Shown piece after piece: positions 1-7,615 of a DNA stretch of 42,744 bases (its first letter is position 1; each line of letters opens with the position of its first letter). A model generated the notes under the pieces. It had not been told where the DNA came from and ran no database searches. It was given only the letters and a program-made list of their open reading frames with translations. Source of the stretch: Acidithiobacillales bacterium SM1_46 (GTDB taxonomy: Bacteria; Pseudomonadota; Gammaproteobacteria; Acidiferrobacterales; Sulfurifustaceae); contig LJVB01000024.1 in the NCBI GenBank assembly GCA_001304215.1, positions 1 through 42,744 on the forward strand, read 5' to 3'. The position numbers and the translations under genes are program-made.

Positions 1-737
1 TGGCTATCGATGTGCCGTTCCTTGTCTCCGCCGCGTGGTTCGTCCGGGGGCACGTTCCCAAACACGCTGGCCGCGGGCTGCCGGTAACGGTCGGCGCTTT
101 CCCGGTGCAGCGTGGCCGCGATGTCGTATATGTAGTCACCCTTGTAGCCATTCACCGGAAAGGCGAATTTCTCGCCGCAGAGCTCCAGGTAACGCAGCCA
201 GACGCTGGTGGCAAGAATGTCCATCTGCCGACCGGCGTCATTGATGTAGTACTCGCGATGCACGTGAAAGCCCGCCGCCTCCAGCAGCCGGGCAAGGCTG
301 GCTCCGTAAGCCGCGCCGCGTCCATGACCGACGTGCAACGGGCCGGTCGGGTTCGCGGACACGAATTCCAGCTGGATGCGCTGACCGCCGCCAATCGTGC
401 CGCGACCGTAGGTAGAGCCCTGGGCCAAAATTTCCCGCACCACCGCGGTCTGCGCATCGGGGGACAGAAAGAAGTTAATGAAGCCCGGTCCGGCAATCTC
501 CACTCTTGCGATCTTGTCGGAGCTTGGCAGCGCTTTGACAAGTCGTTCCGCCACCTCGCGCGGCTTCATTCCGGCTGGTTTGGCGAGCAGCAATGCGAGG
601 GTGGTGGTGAAGTCACCATGTTCCTTGGTACGCGCATGCTCGACGCTGATTATTATTTCGTTTCCCGCCGGTAGCGCGCCGGTCGCCTGCAAACCGTGCA
701 GTGCATGGCGCAACAGTTCTTCAATCGCGTGCTTCAA
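1..737 (-). CDS. argS: Arginyl-tRNA synthetase, N-terminal part (runs off the window)
   Basis: Class I aminoacyl-tRNA synthetase that charges tRNA-Arg in the cytoplasm. The reverse strand reads [17 protein letters not shown] and, further on, [18 protein letters not shown]; the HVGH is the class I HIGH signature in its typical ArgS context. The N-terminal additional domain typical of ArgS (about residues 1-110) precedes it. Only about 245 codons are present; the KMSKS loop and anticodon-binding domain lie outside the window. The start is probably the TTG at 737: an in-frame stop (TAA) occurs six codons upstream and no ATG lies between. The ribosome-binding site is poor. The ORF track does not list this gene because it is open at the window edge; the plus-strand 220-aa ORF at 12-674 is its antisense shadow. 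Confidence 0.93.
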   Translation of the reverse strand, partial: MKHAIEELLRHALHGLQATGALPAGNEIIISVEHARTKEHGDFTTTLALLLAKPAGMKPREVAERLVKALPSSDKIARVEIAGPGFINFFLSPDAQTAVVREILAQGSTYGRGTIGGGQRIQLEFVSANPTGPLHVGHGRGAAYGASLARLLEAAGFHVHREYYINDAGRQMDILATSVWLRYLELCGEKFAFPVNGYKGDYIYDIAATLHRESADRYRQPAASVFGNVPPDEPRGGDKERHIDS

Positions 738-740
738 AGG

Positions 741-1219
741 GGGGTTCCACAGTTATGCCGGGATCGGGCGTGCTTCGATTCTACCGGGCGCGTCCGGAGC
801 CGAGAAGGCCGCTCGCACCTGTTGACCGGCGCGCCGGCGCGGGCAGCTGTCGTGGCGCAAATGCTACTGGCACAGCAGATCGCCCAAGGTGTGACAAAGA
901 TGCAAGAACGATTGTCGCTGCCTGTTCTGGTTCGCCGTCGTTGTTCAGCGCATAGACGCGCGCGAACTCCCCGAGCCAACCACGTGAGGGGCAAGAATCT
1001 TCGGGGATCAGTCCATACAGACGCAACGGGCCTTCGGGTGACCTGCCCTGCGCGCAAAGGCGACGGGCCGTCGCGCACCTGGCAGTTCCAAATCACGAAG
1101 CAAGCGGTTTCAGCATTTGGCCACAGTCGTACGCGAGGAGAGATGATAGCCGGGGCTTGTCCTGGCGCCGTCCGGTGGTTCCCCTTCGATACCAGACTAG
1201 TGAAGGGGATCGGCCGCGC
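741..1219. other. Stretch without a supportable gene upstream of argS
   Basis: About 480 bp between the argS start and the end of the minus-strand unknown gene. ORFs exist in several frames (for example 781-1026 minus and 696-1223 plus). None has a good ribosome-binding site, a recognisable domain or a natural-looking C-terminus. The minus-strand frame contains a fairly protein-like stretch (LRLYGLIPEDS...ARVYALNNDGEPEQ) that then dissolves into low-complexity Arg/Ala/Gly, which would fit a decayed gene. I see no tRNA cloverleaf. The argS promoter presumably lies here, but no convincing -35/-10 pair was found. Confidence 0.4.
1181..1208 (-). terminator. Possible weak hairpin downstream of the mrcA operon
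   Basis: Perfect 7-bp inverted repeat CCCCTTC / GAAGGGG with a 14-nt loop, located about 12 bp past the stop of the minus-strand unknown gene. There is no U-tract on either side, so intrinsic termination is uncertain. Confidence 0.25.
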
Positions 1220-1864
1220 CTAAGTGGCGGGGTTTGGTTCAGCGAGTAGCGATTCCACTTCCCGTTGATTGGCGCGCTGCATTGGCCGACCGTCCACCGG
1301 GCTAAGCGGGGTCTCGCGGGCAGCCGCGTGGGTCAGAACGCATACTTCGATTGGCACACCGTCCGCCACAAACCGGTAGGCCGGTACACGCAATTCGCGG
1401 TCGCCGCCAAATCGTAACCGGCGCTCGCCTTGATCCGCTGGTATGCGGTGTTCGGCAAACAGCAGGGCAATCTCTTCGGGCGTATCTGCACAGATATGCA
1501 GTTGCACCTCGCTGCTCGGCGTGACAATCCCGGTCAGCACCGGGCCGACCAGGCGCGGCTCGTGACGGGCAAGGAATCGCATCGCCTCGAGCGCAGCCGC
1601 CCGCAGCCGCCCGAGATCCGAGACAAGCCGCGCGCCGTGAAACAGCGCAAGATATTGTTGCAGCGCTTCCTCGACCTCATGGTTACTGGGAAGGTTTCTT
1701 CCTTCCGGAAGATTCAGGCGCTGGGTCGCGCGACGCTTGGCCAGCTGAAAGTCGTTCACACCCTCCTCCGCCATGATGCGCGCGGCTTCAGCGCAAACTC
1801 GTTGCCGGGCAGCACCCGATGTGGAGGGTCGACCTCGGGCCAAGTGTGCGTCGCGCGCGCGCAT
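1220..1864 (-). CDS. Conserved hypothetical protein coupled to mrcA
   Basis: A 214-aa soluble protein with no signal peptide or membrane segment. The N-terminal half (AEEGVNDFQLAKRRATQRL, then NHEVEEALQQYLALF) is helical and basic. The C-terminal half has beta-rich stretches (LVGPVLTGIVTPSSEVQLHIC, then GVPIEVCVLTHAA) that loosely resemble a minimal nucleotidyltransferase-like alpha/beta fold; that resemblance is my inference and no catalytic motif is certain. Its ATG overlaps the mrcA stop by one base (TGATG), so it is very probably translationally coupled to PBP1A. I do not recognise a characterised family. It could act with cell-wall synthesis or merely be co-transcribed. Confidence 0.75.
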   Translation of the reverse strand: MRARDAHLARGRPSTSGAARQRVCAEAARIMAEEGVNDFQLAKRRATQRLNLPEGRNLPSNHEVEEALQQYLALFHGARLVSDLGRLRAAALEAMRFLARHEPRLVGPVLTGIVTPSSEVQLHICADTPEEIALLFAEHRIPADQGERRLRFGGDRELRVPAYRFVADGVPIEVCVLTHAAARETPLSPVDGRPMQRANQREVESLLAEPNPAT

Positions 1865-4431
1865 CAGAAGAGTTGCTTGCGCACGTTGTCGGGAGGCGGT
1901 TGGGGAGGCGGTGTGGCGTCGGGCGACTCTTCGTTCGCCTTGTCCTTTGTTGACGACGCGCCCGGGCCTGTCGGCGTCTCGGCGACTTCGGCGAGCGGCC
2001 CCTGAGTCTGGGCTTCGGTACCCTTTACGAAGTACTCCTCCATGGAGTCAATATCGTTCTCATCCGACGGTAGTCCGGTCTCCCGATTTACGCGTGCGGT
2101 GACAACATCCTCTGGTGCCGTGAGTGGCTGCTCGGCGACGCCGTCCAGCGCAACATGCATGTAGTCGATCCACATGGGCAGTGCCGCCCGTCCGCCGGTT
2201 TCTCCGCGACCAAGCGAGGCCGGTTGATCGAAGCCAACCCATGCAGTCGTCACGAGGCTCGAGTTGAATCCCGAGAACCAGGCATCGCGATAGTCATTCG
2301 TCGTTCCGGTCTTGCCGGCAAGATCTTTGCGGCCGAGCACCATGGCTCCACGCCCGGTTCCCTCCCGCACCACATCCCGCATGATGCTTGTCATGATAAA
2401 GGCGAGATCCTGAGGAATGGCTACTGGTGCGGGCTGAGGACCCGCACCGGCTTCGACTGCAATCTCCGCCGCTACAGGTTTCGTGCTGCAGTCGCCACAG
2501 GCAACGAGCGGTTCGGCCTGCTCCAACACCTGATGGTTTGCGTCTTCGATCCGCTGTATGAAGTAGGGCTCGATCAGGTGGCCGCCGTTGGCAAACACAC
2601 TGTAGGCCCGAGCCATCTGCAAGGGCGTTGCCGAGGCGGTGCCAAGCGCCAGCGAGAGGTTGCGCGGGAGCTTGTCCGAATCGAACCCGAATCGCGTGAG
2701 GTACTCGGCGGTATACGTTGCGCCAATCGCTCGCAATAGACGGACCGACACAAGATTAAGCGACAACGTCAGGGCCTTGCGCAGGCGCGTGGGCCCGAAG
2801 AACTTGTGACTGTAATCCTCGGGCCGCCATTCATCCTCAAGTGTGGCGTCCTCAATCACTATGGGGGCGCCGCTCACGGTGCTGGCGGCGGTGTAGCCTT
2901 TGGCTAGCGCGGCGGTATAGACGAACGGCTTTAATCCCGAACCCGGCTGCCGTTCGGCCTGCACGGCGCGGTTGAAGCTCGAATGGTAGAAATCAAAACC
3001 GCCAGACAGCGCGACAATCGCACCATCCGAGGGGCGCAGCGATATCAGCGCGCCGGATACCTGCGGTACTTGCGCTAGTCGCCAGTAGGGTACGAACTCC
3101 TGATCCTTCTCCACTTCGTCGGCAATATCAGGATCGTCGACGTGCTCAAGATATACAATGTCCCCCCGCTGGAGGATGTCGGCTGCAGTCTTTGGCACCG
3201 GGCCCAGGGTGTTTTCGTCGACGTAATGACGCGCCCACATTAGTCCGGTCCATCCCAGGCTGACAGTGTCGCCATCCTGCGTGTAAACCGTTGCACTCTT
3301 CGTTTCCACCTTCAGCACAACGCTGGGGACCAGATCGCCGACGATTCGGTAGTCCTTTAGCGCATCGTCGAGCCGGTCGCGATCCGGCTCCGTCCGGATG
3401 GTCATATGACCCGCCGCGCCACGATAGCCATGGCGACGCTCATACTCGAGCAGGCGGCGGCGCAGGGCACGATTTGCCGCGCGCTGGTTGGCGGTGTGAA
3501 GGGTCGTGTGGACGTGAAACCCGTCGGCGTAGGTCTTCTCGTCGTAGCGCTCAATCATGTATTGACGCACCATCTCGGCAACATGTGGTGCGTCTGCCGC
3601 AAAGCGTAAATTATGCTTGCTGGCGGTCTCGGGCGCGGCTACCGCCGCCAGCAGCGTAGGTTCGTCGATATATCCGAGATTGTGCATGTGCCGTAGCACG
3701 TAGTTGCGTCGCTCCATCGCGCCTGGCGGATTGCTGATTGGATTGGTACGGGACGGGGCCTTGGGTAGACCCGCCAGCATTGCCATGGCCGGCAGCTCGA
3801 GCTCGGCGAGAGGCTTGCCGTAGTAGATTTGTGCCGCGGCAGCAAACCCGTAGGCACGGTGGCCTAGAAAGATCTTGTTGATATAGAGCTCGAGGATTTC
3901 CTTCTTCGAAAGCTCGCGCTCGAGTTTGTAGGCAAGCAGAATTTCCTTGAGCTTGCGGGTATAGGTTTTCTCGGGCGACAGGAAGTAGTTGCGCGCAACC
4001 TGCATGGTGATGGTGCTGGCACCCTGACTCGCACTCTTGGCGCGCAGGTTAGCAATGGCCGCACGCAATATGCCGAGGTAGTCCACCCCATGGTGATAGA
4101 AGAACGAGTGATCTTCAGCGGCAAGAATCGCTTTAATAAGAGTGTCAGGCACTTCGTCGATTCGCAGCGGGATACGCTTTTCTTCGCCGAACTCGGCAAT
4201 CAGATCCCCCTCCGCGGTGTAGACGCGCATCGGAACCTTGAGCTGCCGATCCGAAACCTGGTCTACGGCTGGAAGCGTGGGTGTCAGTATGGCGGCCACC
4301 AGTGCGAGCGCGACGACGCCTGCTGCAAAGACACCAAATACCGCCACGATGGCAAGTTGCCAAGGTGACTTCGGTAGATAGGCCGTCAGTCGCCGGAACG
4401 GCGACGGGCGCGGAACAACAGGCTCTTCCAT
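1864..4431 (-). CDS. mrcA: Bifunctional penicillin-binding protein 1A
   Basis: Peptidoglycan glycosyltransferase and DD-transpeptidase anchored in the inner membrane, 855 aa, the usual PBP1A size. A short basic cytoplasmic tail is followed by one membrane helix (about residues 26-50). The GT51 domain has the catalytic-Glu motif AAEDHSFFYHHG (Glu106) and the STITMQVARNYFL and KKEILELYINKIFLG motifs. An OB-like insertion region lies between about 300 and 460. The transpeptidase domain carries PGSGLKPF (active-site Ser498, Lys501), SLNLVSVRLL (SxN) and KTGTTND (KTG box). The C-terminal tail is proline-rich and low complexity. The gene is transcribed divergently from pilM, an arrangement common in Gammaproteobacteria, and its stop overlaps the start of the next gene. 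All catalytic residues appear intact. Confidence 0.96.
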   Translation of the reverse strand: MEEPVVPRPSPFRRLTAYLPKSPWQLAIVAVFGVFAAGVVALALVAAILTPTLPAVDQVSDRQLKVPMRVYTAEGDLIAEFGEEKRIPLRIDEVPDTLIKAILAAEDHSFFYHHGVDYLGILRAAIANLRAKSASQGASTITMQVARNYFLSPEKTYTRKLKEILLAYKLERELSKKEILELYINKIFLGHRAYGFAAAAQIYYGKPLAELELPAMAMLAGLPKAPSRTNPISNPPGAMERRNYVLRHMHNLGYIDEPTLLAAVAAPETASKHNLRFAADAPHVAEMVRQYMIERYDEKTYADGFHVHTTLHTANQRAANRALRRRLLEYERRHGYRGAAGHMTIRTEPDRDRLDDALKDYRIVGDLVPSVVLKVETKSATVYTQDGDTVSLGWTGLMWARHYVDENTLGPVPKTAADILQRGDIVYLEHVDDPDIADEVEKDQEFVPYWRLAQVPQVSGALISLRPSDGAIVALSGGFDFYHSSFNRAVQAERQPGSGLKPFVYTAALAKGYTAASTVSGAPIVIEDATLEDEWRPEDYSHKFFGPTRLRKALTLSLNLVSVRLLRAIGATYTAEYLTRFGFDSDKLPRNLSLALGTASATPLQMARAYSVFANGGHLIEPYFIQRIEDANHQVLEQAEPLVACGDCSTKPVAAEIAVEAGAGPQPAPVAIPQDLAFIMTSIMRDVVREGTGRGAMVLGRKDLAGKTGTTNDYRDAWFSGFNSSLVTTAWVGFDQPASLGRGETGGRAALPMWIDYMHVALDGVAEQPLTAPEDVVTARVNRETGLPSDENDIDSMEEYFVKGTEAQTQGPLAEVAETPTGPGASSTKDKANEESPDATPPPQPPPDNVRKQLF

Positions 4432-4796
4432 CGGGGAATGCAGGCGCTTTGGGGTGATCTATATTTCAGGGCGGGCTCGCCAAAGGCCTGATCGAGTATA
4501 AACCAGCTGGTATTTCTGGGCACGGCAAGCTCGACAAATCCGCTCAGGTCGCGCGGCACTTCCGCCAATCAGGGGATCAGTGGACCGGCTTCACTGCGAG
4601 CCTGGATTTTGGCTGAGTATCGCTCGGTTGAACGGAGTTGGACGCCGGAAATCCTTGAGTTGGTGAGGGTTGTCGGTCGGAAAGAATGTTCGCGGCCCAA
4701 TTTGTATATTGCGTTTGCCATGGACTATAGTTGGATGTAGCATTTCATCCTCATTATACTTTTCACACATAAGCATCTGAATATAAAGGATTATTT
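4432..4796. other. Divergent mrcA / pilM regulatory region
   Basis: 365 bp between divergently transcribed mrcA and pilM, more AT-rich than its surroundings, especially 4690-4796. It holds the pilM promoter described separately. On the minus strand a TATACT hexamer (4500-4495) lies about 65 bp from the mrcA start and could be its -10, but no clear -35 sits at the right distance. The two short minus-strand ORFs here (60 and 61 aa) look like chance ORFs. Confidence 0.5.
4731..4760 (+). promoter_or_regulatory. Putative sigma-70 promoter of pilMNOPQ
   Basis: TTGGAT (4731-4736) and TATACT (4755-4760) separated by 18 bp. Transcription would start near 4767, about 30 bp before the pilM GTG. It lies in the most AT-rich part of the intergenic region. 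Confidence 0.55.
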
Positions 4797-5873
4797 GTGC
4801 TCGGACTTGAGGGTTTATTCAGCAAGAAGAAGCCTGCGCTAATTGGCGTCGATATCAGTTCGTCGGCGGTCAAGGTTCTTGAGCTGAGTCGCCAGGGAGA
4901 GCAGTTCCGCGTAGAGCGCTACGCGGTAGAGCCACTTCCCCAAAATGCTGTGGTCGAGCACAAGATTACCGAAGTCGACCCGGTCGCGGCGGCCGTCGAG
5001 CGCGCCATCAAGCGCTCCGGTTCGCGATGCAAACATGTGGCCGTGGCGGTCCCAGGCGCGCACGTCATCACCAAGATTATTAAGATGCCCGGAAACATGA
5101 CCGACCAGGAGCGCCAGACGCAGGTCGAGATGGAAGCGGACCATTACATTCCCTATCCGCTTGATGAAGTGAACATGGACTTTCAGGTTATCGGTCCCTC
5201 GGAAGGCAGCCCTGATGAGGTCAACGTGGTGGTGGCTGCTTGCCGCAAGGAAATCGTGGACGACTACCTTGCCGTGATTCAGAACCCGGGACTCACACCG
5301 GCGGTAGTCGATATTGAGACATTTGCTGTTGAAAACTCCTATGGCCTGATCGCGAGTCACATGCCGGGCGGCGGTATGGAAAAGACCGTTGCAGTGCTTG
5401 ATGTGGGCGCCACAACTACCAACATCAATGTCATGCACAACGGCCGCTCCGTTTATACGCGCGATCACGCCTTCGGCGGAAAGCAGTTGACTGAAGAAAT
5501 CCAGCGCCGTTACGGGCTCTCCTATGAAGAGGCGGGGCTCGCCAAGAAGCAAGGCGGGCTGCCGGACAATTATCAGACGGATGTGCTGCGCCCGTTTATG
5601 GAGGCAATGTGCCAGGAAATCATGCGGGCCCTGCAGTTCTTCTACTCGTCCAGCCCGTTCAACAGCGTCGACAATATCCTGCTCGCCGGTGGCTGCGCCC
5701 AAATTGCCGGCGTCGATGAGTTGGTCGCTGCGCGCATTGGTGTGCCCACCATGGTCGCGAATCCGTTTGCCAGCATGTCGCTCAACTCACGCATCAAACC
5801 GCAGTTGCTGGCCAATGACGCGCCCTCGCTGCTGGTGACCTGCGGGCTTGCCATGCGGAACTTTGACGAATGA
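4797..5873 (+). CDS. pilM: Type IV pilus inner membrane platform protein PilM
   Basis: Cytoplasmic actin-like ATPase-fold protein that binds the N-terminal tail of PilN and links the pilus alignment complex to the cytoplasm. At 358 aa it has the usual size. The N-terminus reads FSKKKPALIGVDISSSAVKVLEL (phosphate-1 type loop), followed by VAVAVPGAHVITK, VAVLDVGATTTNINV (phosphate-2 type) and NILLAGGCAQIAGV (adenosine-type motif). Translation starts at GTG 4797, preceded by AAGGA six bases upstream. First gene of the pilMNOPQ operon; its stop overlaps the pilN start (ATGA). Confidence 0.95.
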   Translation: MLGLEGLFSKKKPALIGVDISSSAVKVLELSRQGEQFRVERYAVEPLPQNAVVEHKITEVDPVAAAVERAIKRSGSRCKHVAVAVPGAHVITKIIKMPGNMTDQERQTQVEMEADHYIPYPLDEVNMDFQVIGPSEGSPDEVNVVVAACRKEIVDDYLAVIQNPGLTPAVVDIETFAVENSYGLIASHMPGGGMEKTVAVLDVGATTTNINVMHNGRSVYTRDHAFGGKQLTEEIQRRYGLSYEEAGLAKKQGGLPDNYQTDVLRPFMEAMCQEIMRALQFFYSSSPFNSVDNILLAGGCAQIAGVDELVAARIGVPTMVANPFASMSLNSRIKPQLLANDAPSLLVTCGLAMRNFDE

Positions 5874-6445
5874 CCCGGCTAAATCTTCTGCCATGGCGCG
5901 AAATGCGCCGCAAACAGATGGATCGCCAATTGCTGGCGATTGGTGTGGGTGCGTGGGTCGCGTGCGCGCTCATCGTCTTCTATGTCTATCTACACATCAA
6001 CGGCCTGACGGAAACCCAAAATGGCCGCAATCAGTTTCTCGAAACGGAAATCGCCAAGGTCGAAAAAGACATTAAGCAGATCGCCGAACTGAAAAAGCAG
6101 CGCCAGGCACTGATAACTCGCATGAACGTGATCTATCAGTTGCAGGCCGATCGCGCGCGGCTTGTGCATGTCTTTGACGAACTAGCCCGACGATTGCCTG
6201 AGGGTGTTTATTTCACCTCCATCGCGCATTCCGGTGCCGGATCGAACCTGAAGGGAGTAGCGCAATCCAACGCGCGCGTTTCAGCATTGATGCGCAATCT
6301 CAGCACGTCAGACTACTTCGCCGATCCGGAGCTTGAAGTCATCAACGTCAAGGACAAGGGATCCGATCGCGTGAGCGAGTTCTCCTTGCGCGTGAAGCTG
6401 GTCAACAAGAAGGCCCAGAAATTGCCCGAGGAGCCGGCGTCATGA
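5870..6445 (+). CDS. pilN: Type IV pilus assembly protein PilN
   Basis: Bitopic inner-membrane protein of 191 aa. The conserved N-terminal tail TRLNLLPWREMRRKQ is the PilM-binding motif. A single membrane helix (about residues 22-45, LLAIGVGAWVACALIVFYVYL) is followed by a coiled-coil (EIAKVEKDIKQIAELKKQ) and a small ferredoxin-like periplasmic domain. It heterodimerises with PilO in known systems. It overlaps pilM by 4 bp and pilO by 4 bp, so translation is probably coupled along the operon. Confidence 0.95.
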   Translation: MTRLNLLPWREMRRKQMDRQLLAIGVGAWVACALIVFYVYLHINGLTETQNGRNQFLETEIAKVEKDIKQIAELKKQRQALITRMNVIYQLQADRARLVHVFDELARRLPEGVYFTSIAHSGAGSNLKGVAQSNARVSALMRNLSTSDYFADPELEVINVKDKGSDRVSEFSLRVKLVNKKAQKLPEEPAS

Positions 6446-7068
6446 CACTCGACGATCTGCGCAACATTAATTTCAACGATCTTTCCAGTTGGCCGGTTCC
6501 CATCAAGATCGCCGCGATCGGTATTCTCTCGGTTGTCATCGTTGCGGCAGGTTACTTCGCGTTCATTGAGGGTGCATGGGAGGACTATCAGCGCGCCCAG
6601 AGGAAAGAAGAGCAACTGCGCGAGACCTACCTGAACAAGAAAGCGCTCGCGATCAACCTAGAAGCCTACAAACAGCAAATGGAAGAAATGCAGCAGACAT
6701 TCGGGAGCTTGCTGCGCCAGCTTCCAAATTCGACAGAAGTCCCGGATCTCCTGGTTGATATCACCCAAGCCGGCCTCGGGCGCGGGCTGGAGTTTGTGCT
6801 GTTCAAACCTGAGAAGGAGCTACCCAAGGACTTTTACGCCGAACTGCCGATCAGCCTGCAAGTGCGCGGTAACTATCACGAGCTGGCGCAGTTCATAAGC
6901 GACGTCGCCGCGCTGCCGCGCATCGTGACCTTCGGGAATATCACTATCACGTCCCAAAGCAAGGGTCGGCTCGCCATGGCAGCAACGGCTCGAACCTATC
7001 GTTACCTGGAAGAGGGAGCTGCCAAACCTGCTGCCGGGGCCAAGAAACCAACCGGACGGAAGCGGTAA
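6442..7068 (+). CDS. pilO: Type IV pilus assembly protein PilO
   Basis: Partner of PilN in the inner-membrane alignment complex, 208 aa. It has a short cytoplasmic segment (DDLRNINFNDLSSWPVPIK), a membrane helix (about 23-43), a coiled-coil rich in Glu/Gln (YQRAQRKEEQLRETY) and a periplasmic domain with the typical PilO stretch TEVPDLLVDITQAGLGRGLEF. The C-terminal tail is basic and low complexity (AKKPTGRKR). It starts inside the pilN stop codon and ends 6 bp before pilP. Confidence 0.95.
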   Translation: MTLDDLRNINFNDLSSWPVPIKIAAIGILSVVIVAAGYFAFIEGAWEDYQRAQRKEEQLRETYLNKKALAINLEAYKQQMEEMQQTFGSLLRQLPNSTEVPDLLVDITQAGLGRGLEFVLFKPEKELPKDFYAELPISLQVRGNYHELAQFISDVAALPRIVTFGNITITSQSKGRLAMAATARTYRYLEEGAAKPAAGAKKPTGRKR

Positions 7069-7074
7069 TCAAGC

Positions 7075-7596
7075 ATGAAGGTCATGCGCTGGATCGTGGT
7101 CGTCTCGATTGTTCCCTTGCTCACCGCATGTGCAGACGACGGGTTGCAGGACGTGCGCGAGTTCGTAAAGAACGCGCACGCAGACAAGAAACCCCGTGTC
7201 GAGCCACTGCCGGAACTCAAGGTCCAGGAGTCGTTCGCCTATAACCCGGCGAACCTTTCCGACCCATTTTCGATTGTGAACCTGCGTCCGAAGAGCGCGG
7301 GTGCGGGAAAGGGTGGTGGTCCACGTCCGGATCCGAATCGTCGAAAGGAGCCGCTGGAGGACTACCCGCTCGACTCTCTCAAGATGGTGGGGACAATCAT
7401 GAAGGGCAAACAGGCTTGGGTGATCGTTCAGGCGCCAGACGGCACGGTGCATCGCGCCAAGACCGGTGATCACGTCGGACAGAATTTTGGAATGATCACC
7501 AAAGTAACGGAAGAGAAAGTCGATGTGATCGAGCTAATTCAGGGGTCGCTCGGTGACTGGGTCGAGCGCGAGGCTGGCCTCGCGCTCTCCGACTAA
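7075..7596 (+). CDS. pilP: Type IV pilus lipoprotein PilP
   Basis: Periplasmic inner-membrane lipoprotein that connects the PilN/PilO complex to the secretin PilQ; 173 aa. The signal sequence ends in the lipobox LLTAC (Cys19). After an unstructured linker comes the conserved beta-domain: YNPANLSDPF, then PLDSLKMVGTIMKGKQAWVIVQAPDGTVHRAK. It lies between pilO and pilQ as in other gammaproteobacterial operons. Confidence 0.94.
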   Translation: MKVMRWIVVVSIVPLLTACADDGLQDVREFVKNAHADKKPRVEPLPELKVQESFAYNPANLSDPFSIVNLRPKSAGAGKGGGPRPDPNRRKEPLEDYPLDSLKMVGTIMKGKQAWVIVQAPDGTVHRAKTGDHVGQNFGMITKVTEEKVDVIELIQGSLGDWVEREAGLALSD

Positions 7597-7615
7597 TGCA
7601 AGTGGGACACAAATC

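Noticed and set aside
12-674. 220-aa plus-strand ORF
   Set aside because: It is antisense to argS, whose HVGH motif is clear on the minus strand.
740-800. Possible tRNA T-loop (cttcgattc)
   Set aside because: No matching acceptor, D or anticodon stems could be built around it.
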